NCBI GenBank assembly: GCA_029582155.1
Contig: CM055911.1
Span: forward strand, 28,370,014-28,434,013
Direction: 5' to 3'
DNA length: 64,000 bases
Source of the DNA: Panopea generosa
Lineage: Eukaryota; Mollusca; Bivalvia; Adapedonta; Hiatellidae
Below the pieces are notes generated by a model. The model saw nothing but the letters and a program-made list of their open reading frames with translations, was not told the origin of the DNA and did no database searches. Both the position numbers and the translations under genes were made by a program. Shown here piece after piece: positions 36,970-48,485 of the stretch (its first letter is position 1; the number at the start of each line of letters is the position of its first letter).

Positions 36970-38381
36970 CTGTGTATATGTGTAGCTGTGTTTGTGTGTA
37001 TATGTATGTTCAGCTGCTTGTGTGTAGCTGTGTGTGTGTGTGGAGCCTTGTGTGTAGCTGTATGTGTAGCTATGTGTAGCTGTATGTGTAACTGTATGTG
37101 TTTAGCTTTGTTTGTGTAGCTGTGTTTGTGTAACTGTGTAGGTGTATATGTGTGTGTAGCTATATGTGTGTAGATGTGTGTAGCTGTGTGTGTAGCTGTG
37201 TGAGTTTCTGTCTGTGTGTAGCTGTGTGTGTGTGTGTAGTTATGTGTGTGTAGATGTGTGTGTGTAGCTGTGATTTTTGTAATGGTGTGTGTAGCTGTGT
37301 GTAGTGTGTAGCTGTGTGAAGTGTGTCTGTGTGTAGCTGTGTACGTATTTTTGTGTGTAGCTGCGTGTGTGTAGCTGTTTGCGTATTTTTGTGTGTATCT
37401 GCGTGTGTGTAGCTTTGTGTGTGTGTGTGTGTGTGTTTGTGTGTGGGTATGTGTGTGTGTGTGTAGCTGTGTGTGTAGCTGTGTGTGTGTAGTTGTGTTT
37501 GTGTAGCTGTGTCTGTGTAGCTGTGTATGAGTAGCTGTGTTTGTGTAGCTGTTGGTGTAACTATGTGTAGTGTGTAGCTGTGTGTAGTGTGCCTGTGTAT
37601 GTGTGTAGCTGTGTACGTATCTTTGTGTGTAGCTGCGTGTGTGAAGCTGTGTGTGTGTGTAACTATGTATATGTATAGCTGTGTGTGTATCTGTATGTTT
37701 AGCTGCGTGTGTGTAGCTGTGTGTGTGTGTGGAGCTTTGTGTGAAGCTGTATGTGTAGCTATGTATAGCTGTGTGTGTAGCTGTGTTTGTATAGCTGTGT
37801 TGGTGTAGCTGTGTTTGTGTAGCTGTTTGCGTATTTTTGTGTGTATCTGCGTGTGTGTAGCTGTTTGCGTATTTTTGTGTGTATCTGTGTGTGTGTAGCT
37901 GTGTGTGTAGCTGTGTGTGTAGCTGTATATGTGTAGCTGTTGGTGTAGATGTATGTGTAGCTGTGTGAGTGTAGTTGTGTGTGTAGATGTATGTGTGTAG
38001 CTGTATGTGTGTAGCTTAGTGTGTACCTGTGTTTGTGTGTGTAAATGTGCGTGTAGCTGTGTGTATAGCTGTATGTGTGTAGCTGTTGGTGTAGATGTAC
38101 GAGTAGCTGTGTGAGTGTAGATGTGTCTGTAGATGTATATGTGTAGCTGTATGTGTGACGCTTAGTTTGTACCTGTGTTTGTGTGTGTGTAAATGTGCGT
38201 GTAGCTGTGTGTGTAGCAGTATGTGTTTGACTGTGTGTGTAACTATGTGTGTAGATGTATGTGTAGCTGTGTGTGTAGATGAAGATGTATAGCTGTATGT
38301 TTGTGGTTGTGTGTAGTTGTATCTGTGTGGCGGTGTGTGTAGTTGTATGTGCGTAGCTGTGTGTGTAGCTGTATGTGTATA
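36500..38381. repeat. GT-rich array, TGTGTAGCTG units
   Basis: About 1.9 kb of GTGTAGCTGT repeated with variable numbers of GT, including pure (TG)n runs at 36840-36896 and 36920-36967. The array resumes at 40090-40150 after the inserted element. Long open frames on both strands (for example 38421 to 37759 on the minus strand, rich in His, Thr and Tyr) are by-products of the repeat and not genes. Confidence 0.95.
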
Positions 38382-40089
38382 CACAGGTAAAAAAGCCACG
38401 CATGTTTAACGTACGTGCCAAAACATTCGTTTACATATAGATAGTACCACGCGCGTTTAACATACGTTTCTGGCCATACGTTTAACGTATGTTTAACGTA
38501 CGTGCCAAAACATACGTTTACATATAAATGGTACCTATGGGCGTTTAACATACGTTTCTGGCCATATGTTTAATATATGTTTAACATACGTTCATAACGT
38601 ACATTATTCATAATAATAATACCACGCATGTTAAGCATATGGTTAACGTACGTTTAACATAAGTTAAAATACGTACGTTCTTCATATAAATAGTACAATG
38701 CATGTCAAACATATCTTTCACATACGTTTAACATATGTTCCAATACGTACGTTTTTCATGAAAATAGTACCACGCACATTTAACATACGTTTGAGTACAA
38801 TGTTTTTCTTGGAAAAAGTACCACGAACGTTTAACATACGTTTAAATATGTATGTTTTTCATGAAAATATTACTATGTATGTTTAACATAGGTTCTAATG
38901 TATGCTTTAAAAATATATTAAACTTATGAAAACTCATGTTTAACATTAGATCAGTCGGCAACTTTTACAAACTTGAGAAGCTTGATGTAAGAATGCTTAA
39001 AGCGTTCATACTTATTTTGGTAAAAATCAGAGATGTCGTTTATAGAAATTGTTGACAGACAGATGGACAAAAAGTGATTAGAATTATAGCTCATTAAAAG
39101 ACTTTGCCAAGGTGAGCTTATAAGGCATAAAATGCCATACAAACAAATTATGAAATAGGTATGACACTAACTTAATATTTCAAAAATATTATAAATCTAT
39201 ACAATCTATTTGTACATCTATCTGATGTATTCTTTAAATTTTTTACTTCCCTCTATGAATCCTTTTAAAATTTATTTGAAAGTTAAAAACATATGTCACA
39301 ACAATCCGTTCAGTGGCTAACTATATTCCGGCTGTCTAAATTAACGTTTATTTATTCAATGTTTTCTAGATAGTTACACAAAATTTAATCCGAAATCTTT
39401 GTTTTATTTACTTGCTAAATGTCCCGTGGTTTCTCCCTTCACACCAGATATGTCTTTAAGAAGTGTTCTACCTTTCCATTATTAACTATATATTGTATAG
39501 CTATCCAAACGCTATATCAAGATAGGGCCTGTGTCACTGGCTGGAAAATTGCCTGTGCCCGGTCCCAGTTCAATATATATCAATTAGATGGCAAGAAATT
39601 CTTTACAATGTCTCGAGTTAAAATATTTAAGAAACAGTAAGATGTCAAACGTATGAATAGAAACGCATATGGTAAACGTATGTTTCACATGCGTTTAACA
39701 TATGTTGATGTAAACGTATGCTTTACTATGTTTTTGATTGTCAGACATGTATTTATGATTCTCGTACTTAAATTGGACCCTGCCTCTGGCTCTGCTAGTG
39801 ATATTTCCAAAAATAGTGAGTGCCATTTGCTGTGGAGCATTTTAGCGCAGTAATTATACATTCATTTTAACGTATGTTAAACATATGAAATGAATCACGT
39901 ATGACAAACGTACGTTTAACATGCGTTTAACATATGTTTCAGTAAAAATATGTTTAACGTACGTTTCTGATTATCATATGTTTCTTTACGTGTGTTAAAC
40001 GTATGTTTTGAAACGTATATTAACCAAAACGCATGTTTAACATATGTTTAACAGACATTTGTTAAACATACGTGGCGTTTTTACCTGTG
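38382..40089. mobile_element. TA-flanked element with terminal inverted repeats and subterminal arrays
   Basis: CACAGGTAAAAAAGCCACG at the left end is matched by its complement CGTGGCGTTTTTACCTGTG at the right end, and both ends are flanked by TA (38380-38381 and 40090-40091). The pair of inverted repeats continues with ATGTTTAAC. Inside each end lie many copies of a short near-palindromic motif, GTTTAACATACGTTT or AACGTACGTT, over about 560 bp on the left and 440 bp on the right. A core of about 700 bp (38950-39650) has no transposase. It sits in the GT-rich array. A TA duplication fits Tc1/mariner-type or Mirage-type (CMC) transposons; the CACAG start and subterminal repeats favour the latter. 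Non-autonomous. Confidence 0.75.
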
Positions 40090-40150
40090 TAGTTCTGTGT
40101 GTAGCTGTGTTTGTGTAGAATTATGTGTATTGGTGTGTGTGTGTGTTTGT
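40090..40150. repeat. Right remainder of the GT-rich array
   Basis: GTGTAGCTGTGTTTGTGTAG-type sequence resumes directly after the right TA, showing that the element at 38382-40089 interrupted one continuous array. Confidence 0.85.
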
Positions 40151-40451
40151 ATTGATGCACACATCATATAAAACATTATATTTAATGAGATAAAATGAAA
40201 TTGAAAAAAAATACTATAGGTCGCCAGTTTTAAAAAAAAAATAGCTCGTGGTAGTTGTGATATTGCTATTTGCCACTTATATGTATAGCAGAAGCTTGTG
40301 AAATGTTTTTACTTTGGTGTTTTAACGTTTCCCATTTGTACGTCTTTTATGACGAGCGCACATGGAGGATTACAGGTAACCAATGCTATATTGAAGAGAT
40401 AAGACGAAATTTCGCAGAAAAACATGGGCAGGATCAATTAAAAATATGCTT

Positions 40452-40965
40452 TTTAGGTCACCTTTGTCTCAAAGGTCTTTTTGCAATTGCTTTTTGTCCG
40501 TTGCCGTCCGTAGTGCGTCGTGCGTCCGTAACAATTGACATTTTCGACTTCTTCTCAAAACCCGTAAGTTCAATCGTAATAAAATGTTGTATGCAGCTTT
40601 GCTACCTAAGGATGAATCAAAATTGTGAATCGCATGGTCCCCACCAACCTGGGACTTTGGGGGCGGGACCAAAACTGTCAAATTCAAGGTAAATTTTAAA
40701 ATTTTCCTTCTTAATATAAGAAGCACTGGGAAGCAATTGGTGAGCATGATTATGGACGTATATAAGTCCTGTATAAAAATTATGAGTTGCATGTCCCTGG
40801 GTCTCATGGTTTTGCCCTGGGGCGGAGCCTCGGTGTGGCCTACTTTACTAAATTTTTAAGAGAAATTGGAAAAAAACAACACGTTATCTTTTGTAATTGA
40901 ATATATTTATGTGAATGTTTATTGGATAATCAGGTGACCGTTTAGGCCCATGGATCTTTTATTAA
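40452..40965 (+). mobile_element. Bivalve dispersed repeat (GTCACC ... GGTGAC ends)
   Basis: Begins TTTTAGGTCACCTTTGTCTC and ends AATCAGGTGACCGTTTAGGC; AGGTCACC and GGTGACC are inverted complements. Internal words GTCCGTTGCCGTCCGTAGTG and GGACTTTGGGGGCGGGACCA are typical of a repeat I know to be common in bivalve genomes. No coding capacity. It may be another non-autonomous helentron-type or terminal-inverted-repeat element. Confidence 0.5.
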
Positions 40966-41399
40966 GTATGGATTTAGATATGTGTGGATATCCCATGATG
41001 TTGGTGATGATGCAATATTCCTAAAGATATCTAAACATCGCATCAGTAATTGTTATTTACAGAAATGGCAAGAACATATACATAGTACATCAAAAGCTTC
41101 TCATTACAAACATTTCGAGTCATTTTTTAATATTGAATCATATCTAAGTTTGGATTTACAATCTATTTTATACAATGTCCTCATTAGACAAACATGATAT
41201 TACCTCTATCTCAAAGTACTTGTTAAATGCTTTTGATTAAAGAAAACTGAAAGAAAACATAACTCTATAAATGTAATCTAACAAATACTTATTTAAAGTT
41301 ACTTTATGTTTTTAATTTGTTTGTTCCATTCTACTTGGTTGTCGCTCCATTGTTAGTTTAAAAAATGTATATGTTTATTGTATTTAGGACCAGTGGCCT

Positions 41400-43670
41400 A
41401 TATTACTGAATATTACTAAACATGCTGGTGGATTATGTGTTTTTTATTTAAGACCGAAAAGAATGACTGAATTAAAGACTTAACTCACAGAATCTTTATG
41501 GATTGGAATTAAAGATAAATACCAATCTTTATATTTATGCACACGCTAGTACCGTCCTCCACACTATACTGCAGAATTTTTGGTTAAGGTAAATATATGT
41601 ATTGAAAAGACGACTGAAAAGGTAAAATGTTTTATACTAGTGGTACTCAGCTCAATTTATGACTTCATTTTGCAAAATCCTTGAATTAAATAACACGAAA
41701 AATATTATGAAAGAGCCAACTCGTGTAACTGACTTTTCTCAAACACTTATTGATCCTATTGTAATCTCAAATAATGTTACAACGTATGATTCTGTCATAA
41801 TTAAACTGACAATGGTATTAGTGGCAATTATGTTACATTTGTACATATAAATATTGTTTTCAATTCTTTCATTCCATATGAAAGAAGAGTATGGAATTAC
41901 AAACAAGGTGATTTTAAAAAAACTGAATGATTTAATACGAATGACAGATTAGACATTTCTGTATAGTTTTTGATTGATATAGCCTGCATCAACATTATTT
42001 CCAAATTTCTTAATTTAGCTAATTGCAATATTCATAGTAAGTTTACTTAATGATAAACCATGCTATAATTCTAAAATTCTTCGAATGACGAGACAAAGAG
42101 ACAAACAATTGGAAAAAATCATTAAGCCATTCGCACTTAAAAAACTGTCAGATTGGAACATTTTCAAATGAATTAGAAGCAAAGTGAATAATATCAAATA
42201 ATATGCAAAAGAGATATCTTTTAACAATATAGAATACAGATTTAATAATTTTAAATTGCTGTTGAAAGATAATTTAAAATAATGTGACAGAATACCTCCT
42301 AAGATTCTATTCAAACTTATTCAATATCAGACGTTGAAAAGGCTAATACTCTAAACACTTATTTTGAGTCTGTTGGAGATTCTAAATCTAGTCTACCAGA
42401 TTTCAATATAAAATCAGATTCAGTTATAGATAATACTGATATAACAGAACAAGATATAACCGACATCTAATCGATTTTAATGGCAAATAAGGCTAGTGAT
42501 CCTGATGAAATTAGTCATCGTATGTTAAAGAAACATCTAAAACATTATGTAAACCATTGAATAATTTATTTTAGAATGTTCATATCCTTCATGTTGGAAA
42601 CTCATCATGTATGCCACTTTTTAAAAAAGGAGACAAATTATAAACACATTTCTTTAATAAGTCGTGTTAGTAAAGTAATGGAGTGTATTGTTATTAAATA
42701 TTTATATAACTGTCTACATTTTAATGACTAATTTATCAGAATCAATCTTGGGTTTTACTTGGACATTTTTACTGTTTTTTTCAACTTATTGATATTCATA
42801 ACTAAGTATGTAAAGCTTTTGATGAAACGGAGTCTACATGCATTGTTTTTGTGACATATCAAAAGCATTTGACAGAACCTGGCATAAATGGTGGATATTC
42901 AAACTTCGGGAATATGGAATATCAGGAAATCCAATCAAATCATCTTAGAAACAGGCACAAATGGGTATTTGTTGGATCTTTATTTTCTGATACAAAATCC
43001 TTAAGGGCTGGGGTTCAACAGGGCTTTGTCCTTGGTTCTTTATTATTTTTAGTTTATGTCAATGATATTGCTGAATCAATGTTAATTACTGCAAGATTAT
43101 TTGCAGCTGATAGTTCATTAGCTCATTCAAGAAATAATATCAATTTAATGGAAAACATACTAAATACTGACTTAAATTTAATTTCTAAATGGTCAAAACA
43201 ATAGCTAGTTCAGTTTAATCCAAATAAAACTGTTAAAGGTCATGTTTTATTTATCCTTTATTAATTGAAATAGAGCATAACTTATTTTTGAATGTACTTA
43301 TTTAAATTTTGTAGCAAATCACAAACATCTAGGTGTAACACTTAGGACGGTTTATGGCATGAACATATAACTCAAATGCTTTCCTCTGCTCCTGAAGCTT
43401 TAGGCTCGATGAGAATGTTGAAATTTAAACTTAAACGACCCCCTGTTAATGCATTAATACCAATCTTAGAATATGCATCTCTTGTTTCAGATAATTGTAC
43501 TCTCTATGAAAAAGAAGAAATAGAAAAAATTCAATTCCAGGCTGTATAATTGACAATGATTTAATCCGTTCTGTTTCAATTGGAAATCTTCTTAAAATTG
43601 GCCGGGTTTCGTAGACTATTCCAGAAATTAATTCTTATGTACAATTCTATTCTATTCTATTTTCACCATT
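41400..43670 (+). mobile_element. Decayed non-LTR retrotransposon (Jockey/CR1-like LINE)
   Basis: Plus-strand pieces of an ORF2 appear in the expected order. Endonuclease pieces include HAGGLCVFYLR, LWIGIKDKYQ, YRPP and KEPTRVTDFSQTLIDPIV. A linker follows (ERRVWNYKQGDFKK), then reverse transcriptase pieces including FDRTWHKWW and the longest open stretch at 42851-43204 with LRAGVQQGFVLGSLLFLVYV. At the catalytic box the sequence reads RLFAADSSL where the family has F-A-D-D, so the second-position aspartate is lost. Many stops and shifts are present (for example before DISKAF near 42860 and after WSKQ at 43204). It ends near (ATTCT)n at 43652-43668, the likely 3' tail. Dead copy. Confidence 0.8.
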
Positions 43671-43965
43671 GTTGTTTCGGTTTTTTGCTTTTCACAATCA
43701 TAGTTTCGTTGTTTCGGCTTTCCTTAAAATAATACATATGCCACGATGGCCCCTAACGGAACACCCTATTTTTGCAATTGTTCAATTTTAATTAATTTTG
43801 TCCACCGAACACTTCATTATTCTCGTGTGGGGATATTTTACATATTACAGGGAGGGTTTTATCTTGACATTCTATCAGATATACATACACTTCATTTTCT
43901 TTCTGATGGGATGCTCTCGTAGCTCCGCTGCCTGGTGAGGAATATCCCTTTCCAAACTGATGTTA
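43671..43965. other. Unique sequence between LINE and minisatellite
   Basis: No gene recognised. The final 15 bases already resemble the flank of the minisatellite unit (TTACACTTAAGGTCC). Confidence 0.4.
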
Positions 43966-46000
43966 ATTACACTTAAGGTCCGGTATTTTTATTTTATCTA
44001 CTTACAAGTGAACAGCAGCTGTAATACTTGCACTTAAGCTTCGGTATTTTATATTTGATCTACTTACAAGTGAACAGCAGCTGTAATACTTGCACTTAAG
44101 CTTCGGTATTTTATATTTGATCTACTTACAAGCGAACAGTAGCTTTTATACTCACACTTAATGTGTGGTATTTATATTGTATCTACTTTAAAGAGATCAG
44201 CAGATCAGATATTTACAATTAAGGTCCAGTATTTATATTTAACTACTTACAGGAAAACAACAGATTTGATATTTACACTAAAAGTTCGGTATTTATAATT
44301 TATCTACTTACAAGAGAACAGCAGCTGTGATACTTACACTTAATGTCCGGTATTTATATTTTATTCACTTACAGGAGATAAACAGCTGTGATACTTACAC
44401 TCAATGTCCGGTATTTATATTTTATTCATTTACAGGAAAACAACAGCTGTGATACTTACACTTAAGGTCCGGTATTTATATTTCATCTTCTTACAGGAGA
44501 TAAACAGCTGTGATACTTACACTTAAGGTGTGATATCTTTATTTTACTACTTACAGGAGAACAACAGTTGTGATACTTACACTCAATGTCCAGTATTTAT
44601 ATTTTATCTCCTTACAGGACAGCAGCCGGATACTTACGCTTAAGGTCCGGTATTTATATTGTAATCACTTACAGGAGATAAACAGCTATGATACTTAAAC
44701 TCAATGTCCGGTATTTATATTTCATTCACTTAAAGGAGAACAGCAGCGGTGATACTTACACTTAAGGTCCGGTATTTATATTTTATTCACTTACAGGATA
44801 ACAGCAGCTGTGATACTTACACTTTAAGTCCGGTATTTATATTTTATTCACTTACAGAACAACAGCTGTGACACTTACACTCAATGTCCGGTATTTATAT
44901 TTTATTCACTTACAGAACAACAGCTGTGATACTTACATTTAAGGTCCGGTATTTATATTGTATCTCCTTACAGGAGAACAGCAGCTTTGATACTTACACT
45001 AAAAGTTCGGTATTTATATTTTATCTTCTGACAGGAGAACAACAGTTGTGATACTTACACTAAATGTCCGGTATTTATATGTTATTCACTTATAGAACAA
45101 CAGCTGTGATACTTGCACTTAAAGTCCGGTATTTATATTTTATTCACTTACAGAACAACAGCTGTGATACTTACACTTAAGGTCCGGTATTTATATTTTA
45201 TTCACTTACATAACAACAGCTGTGATACTTACACTTAAGGTCCGGTATTTATAGTTTATCTTCTTACAGGAGAACAGCAGCTTTAATACTTACGCTAAAA
45301 GTTCTGTATTTATATTTTATCTTCTTACAGAAAAACAACAGCTGTGATACTTAAACTTAAAGTCCGGTTTTTATATTTTATTCACTTACCGGAGAACAGC
45401 AGCTGTGATACTTACACTTAATGCCCGGTATTTATATTTTACTCACTGACAGGAGAACAGCAGCTGTGATACTTACACTTAATATCCGGTATTTAAATTT
45501 TATTCACTTGCAGAAGAACAGCAGCTGTGATACTTACACTTAAGGTCCGCTATTTATATTTTATTCACTTACAGGAGAACAGCAGCTGTGATACTTACAC
45601 TTAAGCTCCATTATTTATATTTTATTCACTTACAGGAGAACAGCAGCTGTGATACTTACACTTAATGTCCGGTATTTATATTTTATTCACTTACAGAACA
45701 ACAGCTATGATACTTACACATAAGGTCCGGTATTTATATTTTATCTCCTTACAGGAGAACACCAGCTGTGATACTTACACTGAAGGTCCGTTATTTATAT
45801 TTTATCTAATTAAAGAAGAACAGCAGCTGTGATACTTACACTCAATGTCCGGTATTTATATTTTATTCACTTACAGTAGAACAGCAACTGTGTTACTTAC
45901 ACTTAAGGTCCGGTATTTATATTTTATCTACTTACAGGAGAACATCAGCTGTGATACTTACACTTTATGTCCGGTATTTATATGTTTTATCTGCTTACAG
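43966..46000 (+). repeat. 61-bp minisatellite derived from a splice acceptor junction, about 33 copies
   Basis: The unit contains GTCCGGTATTTATATTTTAT, TCACTTACAG, GAGAACAGCAGCTGTGATAC and TTACACTTAA and repeats every 61 bp (for example 45591 and 45652), with shorter units where AG or GAGAACA is lost. The last unit runs without a break into the fucosyltransferase exon: its CTGCTTACAG is the exon's acceptor (AG at 45999-46000) and its AACCACAGCTGTGATACTTA is the exon's first codons. The array is therefore an amplification of an intron-exon boundary. The leftmost copies have TTACAAGTGAACAGCAGCTG, altering the acceptor. Confidence 0.9.
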
Positions 46001-46994
46001 GAAAACCACAGCTGTGATACTTACATTGATAGCGACATCTTTTGGAGTGCGTGTGTACTTAAACTTCAAACCAAAGCGTTATGAATATTCTGATGCCACG
46101 ACGTCTAACTGCATTGTGGGAACAAATACATCAAGAATGGACAATTGCACGGCACAGTTCAAACACCATCACTTTATGGAATTCTCGGAACCGAAAGGTC
46201 GAGTGGGTAACCAGTTGTTTCAATTATTGATGCTTCTTGCGACGGCTGATAAGTACTGTTACACTCCATTATTGTGGACTTTTAAAATGGTATTGGGTGA
46301 CATTTTTGAATTGCCCTATTCGAAGATAGATGTTTCGAAAGCAAAATTTTGCTGGAAAGAATTTAAAGTAGAAACAAACGAATATGTATCATCTGTAAAC
46401 GATTTAGACACAAATGCAAATTGGAGATTTGACGGATACTTTCAAAACTGGAACTATTTTTATTCCAAAGCAAAGGTTTTAAAATCAAAGTTACAGTTTA
46501 AATCCGAAATTCTCACCCAAGTACAATATTTCTTTACATCTCAAATGCTAAATAAAGACATAAATGTGTGTGTTCACGTCCGTCGTGGTGATTTCTTAAA
46601 ATCTGAGAACGTGAAGCTAGGATACACGGTAATTGGACCATCGTACCTGAATAGATCTATGACATATTTCAAAAATAAATATGAAAATATTGGAACAACT
46701 AATTTCATATACCTGAGCAACGATATAAAGTGGTGTAAAACAAACATTGAGGCAGAGAATGTTTACTTCAGTCCGTTTTCATCATCAAGTGATTACGGTC
46801 CTGGTATGGACCTGGCATTGATGGCAATGTGCAATCATACCATCATCACAAGCGGTTCGTTTGGATGGATGGGGGCGTGGCTAAGCGGTGGAGATGTGAT
46901 ATATTTTAGCGGATTTCCGAAACCCGGATCATGGGTTGACAACCAGATGATAAAAGAACAGTACTATCTTCCCCACTGGATTGCAATTGAGTAA
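46001..46994 (+). CDS. Galactoside alpha-1,2-fucosyltransferase (GT11), main coding exon
   Basis: This exon encodes about 330 residues and a TAA stop at 46992. GT11 enzymes transfer fucose from GDP-fucose to galactose in the Golgi as type II membrane proteins. The N-terminus TTAVILTLIATSFGVRVYLN is a plausible signal anchor, followed by a short stem. The domain starts with KGRVGNQLFQLLMLLATADK, the family's N-terminal motif. VCVHVRRGDFL holds the H-x-R-R-x-D motif that binds the donor, FIYLSNDIKWC is motif II, and SGSFGWMGAWLSGG is motif III. Potential N-glycosylation sites are NCT, NRS and NHT. Length is close to vertebrate FUT2 (343). The acceptor AG at 45999-46000 is chosen because the frame upstream is repeat-derived; the intron is phase 2 and the starting methionine should come from an exon not seen. 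A methionine at 45951 within the minisatellite would give a longer frame. Polyadenylation candidate AATAAA at 47224. Confidence 0.88.
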
Positions 46995-48206
46995 ATTCAT
47001 ATGTTTCAAATACCGTCCCCTTTCCTAAACACATTTTTAAAACACTTCCAATTGGTTTGGTTATATAACGGAGGTGGCAATCAGAATGAATGACTGTGTT
47101 AGTTTTGGTTTGTACAAGTTAGACTTTTTCGTATGGCATTAAGATCCAATATTTGTGTGAAATGGTATATTGAATATATTCTTTATAATAGAAAGTGTAA
47201 AAACAACCGCGAGTTGGGAACCAAATAAATTGCAGGTTGTAGGTTCCCATAAAACGGTAGTTCAGAGTACTTCCTTTTTTTAGGTTTCACCTTATAAAAG
47301 AAACAAATTAACAATTAAATTCTGAATGTAGAACTCGCTTTCAGTTTGAAAAAAACATTACATAGTAATCTATGTATTTGTTTATTTATAACAGATTTTT
47401 TTTACATTTTTATACTTTGTATTTAATCGAGAGTTTGGGTTAAGTCTGTATAAATGTTATTGTATTGTGTTGACTGGTCGTTTATGTCGGAACAAAATTA
47501 CATTGAATTGAATTGAATCTTTTGTAATACATGTACTATGACTTCCTTTATATTTATACTTTATACTCCCGATCAAATCTTTCAAAGACAATTGTCTTTT
47601 AAAACAGCAAGCGTCGTCGATGATCTAGACTATTAAGTTGATAGAATGTGACATTTCAGCAAAGCAAACTGTTTATCGGAAGTATATATTGGTTGGCATA
47701 TTCAAATATATGTTTGTGTTTAGTCTAAGGCTATATTCTTTCTACTTGTTGCGTACATTACAAAGTAAAAATGTTATAGCAACGCGTGGAAAATATATTT
47801 AAACGTGTCCCAGCATTAAATGACACAATCTTTGTACTGAATCATATAATTCGCCGTTTCATTTAGCACGTGGCCGTGACGGTTCAATATGGCACGCCAC
47901 AGTCAATTTATAAGTGACCCTTAAATAGGGTTTGGCCGATCATGCCACCAAACTAAAAACAAATAAACAACAGCGCAGCAACACGCGTTACTGTATTGAA
48001 AGAGTCAACGGGAAGCACACATAAAATGTAATCAGACACATTTAAAAATGACAACGAAGTATTTCGAATGTTCTTATACAGCAATATCTAATAAAACGGG
48101 TACTGTACAAATCATCTGAAATGAATAAATAATCGGTGATGAACCACGCCAAAATGCTTTTTTTATAAATAAGACCTGCCGTCCTACTTTTTCTAGAATA
48201 TGTGAT
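46995..48206. other. 3' flank of the fucosyltransferase and intergenic DNA
   Basis: Contains the candidate polyadenylation signal at 47224-47229. A short stretch at about 47440-47518 ends in TTGAATTGAATTGAATC and looks like the 3' tail of a LINE or SINE. No further gene recognised. Confidence 0.45.
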
Positions 48207-48310
48207 GGGACCTGGTTCGCTCAGTCGATTGCGCTTCTGACTTTCTATTCTGGGGCCGTGATGATTGACATACGACATTGCGTCTTTTTGTCATTCATTA
48301 GTCACTGCTG
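48207..48310 (+). mobile_element. tRNA-derived SINE, head portion
   Basis: GGGACCTGGTTCGCTCAGTC followed by GATTGCGCTTCTGAC is tRNA-like (A box GTTCGCTCAGTCG). TGATGATTGACATACGACAT follows. The same head and TGATGATTGATATAC occur at 54695-54780, showing a shared family. Confidence 0.6.
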
Positions 48311-48485
48311 ATTCCAATGGAAAAGTTATAAGTTACTTGCGGAGATAAGCTTTCTCGAGTAACGGTTAACCTTCTAAGATCAAAGGAAAGAGTGGCTAGG
48401 TGAACTGATCATCTGTTAAGGTTAAGCACTCGACGGCATTAAATGATGCTAACTTTTTAATCAGTCATATACAATAAAATTTATT

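Noticed and set aside
37759-38421. 220-codon minus-strand open frame rich in His, Thr and Tyr
   Set aside because: It is the translation of the GT-rich array, which leaves several frames open on both strands; no other evidence of coding.
40270-40692. 140-codon plus-strand open frame
   Set aside because: It runs from unique sequence into a dispersed repeat and has no domain; chance open frame.
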